Assembly (NCBI GenBank): GCA_949126835.1 | Contig: OX421500.1 | Coordinates: forward strand, 14,788,681 to 14,852,680 | DNA length: 64,000 bases | DNA from: Anisus vortex | Lineage: Eukaryota > Mollusca > Gastropoda > Planorbidae | Reading direction: 5' to 3' | Part shown: one piece after another, positions 53,903-64,000 of the stretch | Numbering within the stretch: the first letter of the stretch is position 1 | Layout of the letters: each line of letters starts with the position of its first letter | The notes under the pieces: generated by a model | The model's database searches: none | What the model saw: only the letters and a program-made list of their open reading frames with translations | What the model was told of the DNA's origin: nothing | Program-made: the position numbers and the translations under genes

Positions 53903-54606
53903 ATTAATTAGTTAAGCGTGTTAATTTAAAACATGAAAAAAAAATAATTAAAGATTAACTTTTATAAAAAAAAACTGTCGCATTAGCAGAATTTAACAAA
54001 CATAAGTAGCAACTGGGCTAGAGATGGAGTGTTTCTCATTTTTCGAAGCAGTGACGTAAAAAGAGCAATAGTGTGGGCATACAAATATAATACTTTTCCC
54101 AAACTATAGGAATTGCGAGAGTAATATAGACACATAGACACATTTTAAATTTCGGGTCAGATCCACGATTTCTACCCCATACTCGCATTACGCTGCTTCT
54201 CACCAGTGTGTCACAATGCATGTCTTACTTCCAACTTTTTTATTTTATCTACAGTAAACAAAACTATAATAAACTAATCTTTACTAAACAAAACTATACT
54301 GAACAAAACAATATTAAACAAAACTATTATAAACCAAACTATATTAAACAACTATATACTAAAGAAAACTATACCAAACAAATCTATGCTAAGCAATTAT
54401 TTTCTAAAAACTTTAATGCAAAACAAATATATTCTAAACAAATTAATATATATCAAGTATTCTAAACAAATCTATAGCTAAACAAATATTTTTTTAACAA
54501 ATATATACTAAACTAATCCGATCTAAACAAATATATACTAAACACCTTTAGGCTAATCTAATGACACACATAGTCTCTATAGATTTTTTTTAAAGTCCCT
54601 ACTTAC

Positions 54607-57600
54607 AACGTGAACAACACTCATCAGAAAATCCAACTGGACATCCAGATGTACATCGTTTGGTGCTAAACAGACAATCATCCGTTTGGTTCAAACAATT
54701 ACTTTTTCGGTTACAGTCAATAATGTATCTAGGTATTTCTGTACACTGCATCTCTGAGAGAAAAAAAACACAACTTGGCAGATTATATTTTGGTTTATGT
54801 TTGGAAAAAAATATTAATAACTCAATAAAATACCATAGCTAGATACAGTCAAGCCAACAAGCGTATTAATCTATAACACGCACACATATATAAAAACAAA
54901 GAAAAACTGTAATAAATAGATTCAGATGTCAAAGTTTCATAGACTTTATTTTCATTGGAATTATTCTGTAATTTATTTAATAGGTAGCTTGTTTGTGCAA
55001 ACCAATCTTGTTTTGTTCTAATAGCAGCACTAAAACAATTTTCTTAATCTATAATTAATACACATAAAGTAGACAGTGTGTGTGGATTGCGATCCTCATT
55101 GGTTAGATTAAATACACGGCACATTATTGTTTTATAGTTTTAGTTTTGCGATCCTGCTTCCGGTGTATGTCCTGCTAGTTGCGAGGTTAGCTTATCCGAC
55201 TGCCATTCGTACAATCTGAGTTCGATTCTCTAATGATACCTTTTTTTCTATTTTTTTTTTTAATTTCCATTAATATTATTTTTTTAAACATTCTAAAGAA
55301 TTTCAAGACTTACAACTTTCCTAAAATGTTTTGAGTAAGTAAAATCGAATATTTATGTTTTAAACGCATGCGAGAGACGTGGGTTTGATTGTGAGCCAGT
55401 GATCGTCCAAACTTTTGTAAAAAAAAAAGCCCTTTTTGAACTCGATTACAATAATAATTTTAAATTACTTTTATAAATGTTTTAAGTAATTATTGGAGTC
55501 TATATTGTTTTAATTATTATAACTTTATATTCATTGCCGTTTATACAATTGTTATCCGTATTTCTATAGGTTTATGTATTTTGTTCCCCGAGCAACGCCG
55601 GGGAATTTAGTTTGTAATAAGTTTTAAAAAATGAAATACATCAGTTGTGTAGCCGTGTATTTGTAACGTGGTGTAGACCCGCCGTTGACGACCCAGAAAT
55701 AAAAATGGAAACTTAAAAAAAAAATGATTGTGCTTACGATAATGCCCTTTACTCAAAAGTTTTGCCTTATACAGAACGCAACTAGCGCGACAACCTGGAT
55801 ATGCCACTGAAACTAGCTACAATTTTCTTTACTTCGGTAGCATTTTCCAGACGAGTTTATTAAGACTTATAAGGTATATATCTTAGTTTAACCAATTAAA
55901 TTGTCCACGTTAAATCGGTTGGTTTATATACATATGATTATAGACTACATATTAATAGTCTATGATATTACTTATTGTTAATAATATATTTTTTAAAAAA
56001 TCTTTACAATTAATGGATAGTGATTTCATTAATTTATAAAATTGCTTCTGTAAAGCTATATCCTTTACATAAAATGCGCATTATCAAGCGCTAATGTCAT
56101 TATTGGAAAACAAGCAATCAAAATGTTAATTATGGTTTGGATTTACAAATAAAATAACAAAATGTCCTGATAGAAAAGAAATTACTTTTTTTCTTATAAA
56201 ATATAATATTTTCTTAAGTATAGTTGCAATAGACTAAATGTATTGCACCTTTAAACAAATGAACTTCACAGAGCTCAAGTATAACTCCAGTAGTTGACAC
56301 ATCTGAATATATTTCATTATATGGTATCAGTTGGATTGTTTCGGTATTTCTCATGTACATGAAGGCCAGTTGACCAGATTCGTAAAAGCTGTAAACTTCA
56401 CTGTTGTTGTATTTGACCAATCTGAATAATTGATCTTGGTCATCTAAGCTTTCGAACACTGGAAGATATGATTTCTTGTTTAGCAAATTATTAAAGCTCA
56501 GTTTTTATATAATCGCATATGCAATAATTATACTAAAACAATATTTACTTAAAATGGATGCCATGTATGTGAAAGATATTTATGTGCAAATTAATAAACA
56601 TTTCAACTAAATTATACATGCATTGTAATTGATATTAATTTAGGGAATCAAATAGATACAGTGCTAAGTCTGACTTAGCCATAATTCTGGAATGTCCTAC
56701 AATCACATGTCAGAGATGCAATATGTCTAGGAATGATTATAACAATTGAACAGGATGGGACTCCATGATCTATGCGAACAATAGGCTACTGATCTCGCTT
56801 GAACCCGACCAGAGTGGGCACAAACCTTACCGTTTTTTTAGCTCAAGGCGCTAAAGAATGATGATTGGTGACAAATTCTAACCAATTATAAAAAACGCCA
56901 GCGGATTTGATTATTAGATATAGAAATAAATCACGTCCATTCTTGTAATCTTTGAATAATTATCGCCATTTTATTAAGGGCCTATATGTCAAGAAGTTTA
57001 TAACACATAGAAGCTATACATTAAAAAAATAAAACCAAAAACAATGAAAAAACAAATAGTAAATGCAATTATTAAAATAAAAATAATTTACTATAATGAT
57101 TGAGAAGAATATCCTTGTTGTTTACGTCTGCATTAGTCGTATTAACTAGAGAAGACGTGCAGTTATATCCAATGGTGCTCTGATCAACAACATTGTAAAA
57201 TCGGCTTGACCATATAGTCGATGTATTCTCAGCAGGTAGACCCAATTCATCATCGAGTCCTGTTCAATTATACGTTACAAAGTAACCTTGCATCTCAATA
57301 AAAGAACCACAACATAATTTAATTATCAAAACTCGGTTAACTTTTCTTTACGTAATCATGTTGTGCACACCTAAGAAAAGGTTATGGACCCATGTGAGCT
57401 GCATTCAGCCACATCGTCCGTAGTTTGAGGAATCGGGCCGAGCTGTGTGCATATAGATTTGTATCAGCTGTATGCTTTAAAATCCTGAGTTAATATTACA
57501 TAAACTTTAGCCTGCTGTTTAATTAAACACAAAAGACTTTAAATGAAGGAAGTAACAATGCATATTTCAATTTGATTTTCTTTTTGTATACACACAATAC

Positions 57601-57895
57601 GCAATAATCGCTTGATTACATTTACAGTGTTAGGTTAGTTCATATAGAATAATTACTTTCACTCAATGCAAGAATTAATTAGTTTCAATACTAAGTTGTA
57701 ATGGTTTACCTCCACTAAACCAGTATCCGTACAATCGAATACGAAGATCTGTAGCGATGGTTAGTGAATCAATCAACATCACAGTATCACAATGAACGGC
57801 GTAGTTCAACACACCCCTTACAGTGACTATGGACTTTTCACAGAACTGCAAGGCACCTTGGCTACTGAATGAGATGCTGATTTCTTTTTTCATAC
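54607..57895 (-). CDS. Lectin-like/EGF receptor gene fragment, copy C
   Basis: Minus-strand exons are 57895-57710, 57259-57092, 56458-56249 and 54753-54607, all phase 1 at both ends with GT-AG borders. They correspond one to one to copy A. Exon 1 is 21 bases shorter than in copy A, a multiple of three that keeps the frame, and again ends WFSGG. Exon 3 reads SEVYSFYESGQLAF and ends ILELCEVHLFKG. Exon 4 is the EGF-like module with CTSGCPVGFSDECC. Retention of open frames and splice sites across copies suggests selection or recency. The start and the remaining C-terminal exons are not in the window. The intron between exons 3 and 4 lacks the foldback element present in copy A. Confidence 0.65.
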
Positions 57896-57919
57896 CTGCA
57901 TATTGATGAATTTTCAAAA

Positions 57920-58462
57920 GCTTTTCTGATGTAGAGTTAGCAAATCAAATCATAGTAGCAATAGCTATAAGTAATCAGTGTTATTAGCCTACAAGGGATT
58001 AAAACATTGACACAACACACATTTATCAGTCATCTTTAGTCAACAAATTGTGAGAATCCGTCAATGTTTGGCATACTTCACGGAGCGTTTAACTATTCGT
58101 TTGTATATGGTTTTATTAAAGAACTACTACAAAAACATCGCTTTTGTTAAATATATTTTTTTAATTCTAGAAAATGATATCGATACGAAAGTAAATCGCG
58201 AATCTTTCCATGCTAACTAATATTAATGTAAAAAATCACCCGCCAAGCCCAGTGCACCCTATTTCCACACTACAGTTGCAGATTTTGGGGTGGGGAAAAC
58301 ACGACACCAAAAATATGAAAATAGTAACTTCTGTTTGTGTCCAATCACAGTATGAAATATCCAATATTAAAAATGTCAGTGACATCCACGCAGCTGCGCG
58401 TATGCCAAATACGTTTAAAATTACAGGGAGACAGTGGGTGTTTTTTTTATAAGGTAAACAGT
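57920..58462. other. Flank between lectin gene copy C and LTR element 2
   Basis: Corresponds in part to 22317-22595. No coding frame could be supported on either strand. In copy A the plus strand has a possible short exon (22422-22505), but in this copy most of it is deleted. Confidence 0.4.
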
Positions 58463-58942
58463 TGTGGCGTGCTGGTCTAAGATGCTGTCACCGAGCCTGC
58501 AATTAGCGTATAGGCTATCAGTGCAGACTTAGTGGATAACTCTGCAGGTACACATGGTGATGGGGAGGGGTGATTTAGGCAGGTGTTCTAGGTGGTATGT
58601 GGTCCCGAAGTGCAGATGATTCCTAGGTGATTCTAAGACAAATTTATATCCAGGTTTCGTTTTGGCTCGTTAATACGTAGGTTGAGTTAAACTGTTGACT
58701 AATTGACACTGTCACTGGACGTCACACAAACAGGTATTCTATCAATCGATAAGCAAGGCGTATTGTAACAACGAATATTTTATTCACGTGAAAGTCCGTA
58801 TTCAATCATTAATGACGTGAGCACATAATTCATACAATCCAATTACAAGTGATAAAGAGTTTACATTTAATCATAGGCTTAAACTATATGTAGTAGATAG
58901 TCCTAACAAGGACTCTACAACAGACTGTAGCACCGCCTGGTG

Positions 58943-59155
58943 CTGTTGGAGCTCGGGGCATCCAACCTTCGAGACTCCTTAAGCCAGACTGTCCTACTAC
59001 CGGAGCTCAGGGTATCCGACCCTCGAGACTCCTTAAGCCAGACTGTCCTACTACCGGAGCTCAGGGTATCCGACCCTCGAGACTCCTTAAGCCAGACTGT
59101 CCTACTACCGGAGCTCAGGGTATCCGACCCTCGAGACGCCTTAAACCAGACTGCC
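58943..59155. repeat. 54-bp tandem repeat in the left LTR of element 2
   Basis: Four units built on ccggagctcagggtatccga with ctccttaagccagactgtcc. The right LTR has only two units (about 62785-62888), which accounts for nearly all of the 107-base length difference between the LTRs. Confidence 0.85.
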
Positions 59156-62100
59156 CCGTAAAACTCAAACTATAAGTTAAATTTATAACTAAAAGCATGA
59201 ATAATCACGTGGTGCGAAATGGGAGTGGTAGGGGGGAATGTACATGTTTTCTTAGTCTGATTGATAGGAGTATGGAAAGCACGGGAGAGGGCGGAGTTAT
59301 CTCACGCCTCTGACCATAGGGGGTGGCGGTGGTGGACGACATCTAAAGCCTTTTCCCGTGGTCAGAATTTACTTTCTTTACGGGCGGCTCATTACGTTAT
59401 ACGGCTTACAGTGGTTAACTCGACCACCTGGCCATCTCAGATGTCTATTTTGAAATACATGTTATATCTCGTTGGTCGAGGACGTAAGGGGGTACGGGGA
59501 GGTGGTGAAGGTCAATAGGTGGGCTCAGTGATGATTGCGCCACATATGACCTTGACTTTTTTTCCGATCTTCCGTGGTACGGGTAGGGGGGGGGGCGATA
59601 AGCACACACGTTTTACAGCATTTAGAGAATACATGAATGGGAAACTAATATCAATAACTAGTCATAAAACAATGAGTAATATACTTATAAGCATGCAGAA
59701 ATATACATATATAATGTAAGTAAAATTCATTGCGATGCAAAATACATAAAGTGTTAAATGTAGGAGAAAGAAAGGAAAGACTCATTGTCACTCCAATCAG
59801 ACATGCAGGATTGTGGCAATGTTGTCAATGGTTTGTACGTACAGATGATATGATTATAGTATCTTATAAGAGCGGATTACATCTAAGACCTTTCTTAGTT
59901 GCGTGTGACGTTGATCTTCTCCCAAAACGCCACACCTGCCCCGCCATGTTTTAAAGCTTTCATATAATGAAAGATTTGATCCATTAGAGGTACTGCACTT
60001 ACTATTTACACTATGAGAGTTCTGGACCATCGACGCGAAGCGGGTGATCATCGCTACGGGGAAGAGGGGGGGGAGGGTCGAGACAAGGCGGTAAGGGGTG
60101 AAGGGGCGAATTTTTACGTTTTTCTCTTGAGGGCGGAGGAGAGAAGCATGCTTTAGCTTTCTTACAGTACTTTAAATCTATTCCGGCATTATGCTTAGTC
60201 TAGGTTCGTCCCATTTATTTGCGAGCTATTGACACGGTTTATTCATTTTATCGTTTGTCGGTGACTGTCTTAGGTCCTTACTTTTCATATATTGATAGGC
60301 ACTAGCTAGGAAATCTATTTATTTCATGCTTTCTATGTGCTATTAATGCGGGATTCACTTAATCGACCTCGGCAGTAGTTTCTACGCAATCTGGAGGAAT
60401 TCCGTGACGGGATGCCAGAACTGGTTGATAGGGATCGAATTGTTGATCGAACTATCAGGTCCACCAGTTCACTCCCTGACTCGCACTAAAGCGGACAGGT
60501 GAGGGGATCTGGGATCGCAACGTAAATATGAGGGGATCTATGACGGAGTCATAGAGGGTGGGGTGTAGGTTCCTTTGCTTAACGTAGGTACATGCATTAC
60601 TGGTCTAGTGATCGTTCTTCAGGGATGGGGCGGGCATTGTGAGAGCGCATGCAGCTGACCTAACACAAGCCTAAACACTAGTGTTTCTGATCACATGGAT
60701 TCTGAGTTCACATGTGCGAGTGACTCCTAGTGGGCGAGGGGGCGGAGTAAGGCGATAGTCAAGACACCTCTGGCGCGATAGGCCAGGAAATTGTATCAAT
60801 GTTGTCGTTTGTTTGCAATTGTTGGGCCCTAGATCTAAAACATAAACATAGCTACTTTTTAATTGTTTCACTATTCCCTTTTATTATTTCCTCAAGCAAC
60901 AACACCTCCTTGTTTAACAGTTCAATACAGATTATATGCTGGTAGGGAGAGTGGGAGGGGGGCTCGAATTTACGCGCGTCATGCCTCGTTGGTCATATGA
61001 CCAGGGCAGATTACTTTTAACTGGCGTTGGGGGGTGGGGGGGGTTGTGCATGCCTGTTTAGGTACAGTGTTTACGCAGCGGCGGAGGGGGTGGAGCTGGC
61101 AGTGGGCGTACATTACTTTGTCTTCAGTAAAGATTAAATCGTTTTCCTTTCTCTATTCCCGTTTTATAAATTTGTAAAATCGGTAAAGAAGCAATTATTA
61201 AATTCGCTACCAATAATATCTCTGTAATAACATTTGACCAACTTACATAAATGCCACTCACCGTTTTATTTATACACATTCATTTTCTTTCACGCTAGAC
61301 CGCGGGGTCTTGAATCTTGACGTCAGAGTGGTCTGGCACATCAGATGAACTCGGATGACATCGGTTGTGTAAGCGCTTTAAAAACAGTCAATTGGCCCGT
61401 AGGTAGTCTTTAAATATAACACATTTATTATCCAACGTGTTGTGTAAGGAACACAGTTCATCAAAAATTAATATATACACATGGTGATCCGATAATAGTT
61501 ATTATACTCCAATCTATAGGCAATAATGTCAGCTTTCAGGAAACGTACTGCACATGACAGTTTAATCCAGTGTGAACGTGGCTGTAAGTATCCAAGATGG
61601 CTTAATGGGCGAACATATGCAATGTTGAAGATTGCGGGTTGGATTGCGGCCCGGTGGGCGCGAATATTTTCAGTGTTTCTCAGGGCGGGTACTGGTTCAC
61701 AGTATTTGGCGGACATAGTTATGCGATCTTGCAAATAATTTCGTTACGCATGAGCTAATCCAAAGCAGAAAAGGCAATATGCCTATTGACTATCGGCATT
61801 CGGCAAGCATATAGGCCTATAGTGTACAGAGTTGTACGGGAGCTAATCCGAGCAGGAAAACGACGTTGTCATTAGTGGCACTTCGACCGACACATAACAT
61901 TTGACAGCAGCTAATCCAAACAGAAACAAAGTTATTGGTGGCGCTTCTGCCTACATCTAACATAATTCAGCAAGTTATCCAAACACGAATGGCGATGTTG
62001 TTATTGTGGCGTAAGAGCCGACCAATAAAACATAATACAGCAAGTTATCCGAAGGGGCAAGGCGGTATAGTTAAAGCGTATAGCGTTGGCAGAAACTAGA

Positions 62101-62282
62101 GTTGACGACATATAATTCTACGATGATAGATAAGTGTTGCAGTGGAGTCAAATAGAACAGTTCTCTCACCTGATGAAACCTTAAAGCCCCCAGTCCTAGA
62201 AATAACACGTGTAGAAATCATATCGTAGCACAAGAATTAAATTTCGGTCGTGAGTACTTATCCATGTACAGTCAACGACTTT

Positions 62283-62300
62283 ATCCCGGACGAGCCCCCA
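62283..62300 (-). promoter_or_regulatory. Primer-binding site, tRNA-Pro type (LTR element 2)
   Basis: The minus strand reads TGGGGGCTCGTCCGGGAT, identical to the site in LTR element 1, two bases from the 5' LTR. Confidence 0.85.
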
Positions 62301-63667
62301 GGTGTGGCGTGCTGGTCTAAGATGCTGTCACCGAGCCTGCAATTAGCATATAGGCTATCAGTGCAGACTTAGTGGATAACTCAGCAGGTACACCGGGTGA
62401 TGGGGAGGGGTGATTTAGGCAGGTGTTCTAGGTGGTATGTTGTCCAGAAGTGCAGATGATTCCTAGGTGATTCTAAGACAAATTTATATCCAGGTTTCGT
62501 TTTTGCTCGTTAATACGTAGGTTAAGTTAAACTGTTGACTAATTGACACTGTCACTGGACGTCACACAAACTGGTATTCTATCAATCGATAAGCAAGGCG
62601 TATTGTAACAACGAATATTTTATTCACGTGAAAGTCCGTATTCAATCATTAATGACGTGAGCACATAATTTATACTCTCCAAATACAAGTGATAAAGAGT
62701 GTACATTTAATCATAGGCTTAAACTATATGTAGTAGATAGTCCTAAGAAGGACTTTACAACAGACTGTAACACCACGTGGTGCTGTTGGAGCTCGGGGCA
62801 TCCAACCCTCGAGACTCCTTAAGCCAGACTGTCCTACTACCGGAGCTCAGTGTATCCGACCCTTGAGACTGCTTAAGCCAGACTGCCCGTAAAACTCAAA
62901 CTATAAGTTAAATCTATATTTAAAAGCATGAATAGTCACGTGGTGCAAAATGGGAGTGGTGGGGGGAATGTACATGTTTTCTTAGTCTGATTGACAGGAG
63001 TATGGAAAGCACGGGAGAGGGCGGGGTTATCTCACACCTCTGACCATAGGGGATAGCGGTGGTGGAAGACATCTAAAGCCTTTTCCCGTGGTCAGAATTT
63101 GCTTTCTTCACGGTCGGCTCATTACGTTATACGGCTTACAGCGGTTAACTCGACCACCTGGCCATCTCAGATGTCTATTTTCAAGTACATGTTATATCTC
63201 GTTGGTCAAGGACGTAAGGAGGTACGGGGAAGGGGGTGAAGGTCAATAGGTGGGCTCAGTGATGATTACGACACATTTGACCTTGACTTGTTTTCCGATC
63301 TTCCGTGGTACGGGTAGGGGGGGGGGGCGATAAGCACACACGTTTTACAGCATTTAGAGAATACATGAATGGGAAACTAATATCAATAGCTAGTCATATA
63401 ACAATGAGTAATATACTTATAAGCATGCAGAAATATACATATATAATGTAAGTAACATTCATTGCAATGCAAAATACATAAAGTGTTAAATGTAGGAGAA
63501 AGAAAGGAAAGACTCATTTTCACTCCAATCAGACATGCAGGATTGTGGCAATAATGTCAATGGTTTGTACGTACAGATGATATGATTATAGTAACTTATA
63601 AGAGAGGATTACATTTAAGACCTTTCTTAGTTGCGTGTGACTTTGATCTTCTCCCAAAACACCATCA

Positions 63668-64000
63668 CAGTAATGTGCTTAGCCTTTTTTTTCATCAATA
63701 CAATACATACTACAGTCTTCTTTAACCTCTGCTGTCTCTGAAGCTGGTTTTTGATTTGTGTCACACAAACAACAGTTTCAGTAATTCAGCATTGATTGAA
63801 TGATAGGGAATGGAATTTCATTTGTTAATCCAGAACATGTAGATGTAGGGATAATTCATAACCAGAGCCATTGTGAGTCTGCTGTCAATTAAGCAGTCAT
63901 TATGTCTCATTTTTTTCGGCAATGGGATCGCAAAAGCACTATTTTTTAAAGTCTTTTCGAATACTGGTTTTAGTATAAAAGAGATTGACCCCTGTCTTGT
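63668..64000 (+). repeat. Flank preceding a further GPCR copy at the right edge
   Basis: Matches 22592-22890, including the TATAAAAG box, and stops at cctgtcttgt, the last bases before the GPCR homology begins in copy B. A fourth GPCR copy is expected just outside the window. Confidence 0.7.

Larger units (their letters stand above)
58463..63667 (-). mobile_element. LTR retrotransposon 2, non-coding (LARD-like)
   Basis: LTRs 58463-59934 (1472 bases) and 62303-63667 (1365 bases) begin tgtggcgtgctgg; the left ends cgccaca, a perfect inverted end. The target CAGT is duplicated at 58459-58462 and 63668-63671; the empty site is intact near 22590 (ggtaaacagtaatgtgc). A polypurine tract (59935-59947) and primer-binding site show minus orientation. 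The 2368-base interior has G-rich tracts but no gag, protease or polymerase motifs in any frame I read, so it is a large non-autonomous element. Five imperfect 60-70 base repeats lie at 61751-62095. Confidence 0.86.

Noticed and set aside
61526..61738. Overlapping 70- and 88-codon frames on opposite strands inside LTR element 2
   Set aside because: No gag, protease or other motif; length expected by chance in this less AT-rich interior.

Overview
The window is a eukaryotic, AT-rich, intron-containing genome segment. Split genes with GT-AG introns, a lectin/EGF receptor family of the kind expanded in snails, tRNA-derived SINEs and many transposon families suggest a mollusc, most likely a gastropod (inference). 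No bacterial or organellar features were seen. Host coding content is small: one complete cytidine deaminase gene (4 exons, 5594-10512, + strand), a truncated second copy of it (exons 3-4 only, 34611-35634), three copies of the 3' exon of a class A GPCR (12970-14714, 22919-23485, 44141-45987), and pieces of a minus-strand gene with a galactose-binding-like domain followed by an EGF-like module (17998-22283, 28851-28997, 54607-57895). LAYOUT: 1-5590 is repeat-derived and AT-rich, with LINE remnants and a diverged copy of GPCR-flanking DNA. About 7030-32163 is one unit: CDA 3' half, long-TIR DNA element, GPCR copy A, EGF/lectin copy A, foldback element, GPCR copy B, EGF exon copy B, second foldback element with an expanded minisatellite. 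From 32164 the same order restarts: CDA exons 3-4, TIR element, GPCR copy C, EGF/lectin copy C. At the right edge (63668-64000) it reaches the flank that precedes GPCR copy B. The window is therefore about 25 kb repeated in tandem, with an older GPCR-EGF duplication inside each unit. The junction lies inside a 14/15-bp minisatellite, so a false join of two haplotypes must also be considered. MOBILE ELEMENTS: the paralogous copies act as empty-site controls for each other, so several insertions can be bounded to the base. They are: LTR element 1 (36757-42773, minus, gag and protease remnants only, TSD CGGT); a 1096-bp piggyBac-type element nested in its left LTR (36792-37887, TTAA); a second piggyBac element with transposase remnants (47920-50518, TTAA); LTR element 2 (58463-63667, no coding capacity, TSD CAGT); a 5'-truncated LINE (25067-28193); a 552-bp retroposon in copies A and C; and a foldback element carrying a decayed Mutator-like transposase C-terminus (19542-20471 and 30458-32163). 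A 1071-bp block is triplicated at 50690-53902. The CDA gene is the only host gene I consider intact. The GPCR and lectin/EGF copies are partial or broken within this window. All alignments were done by eye.
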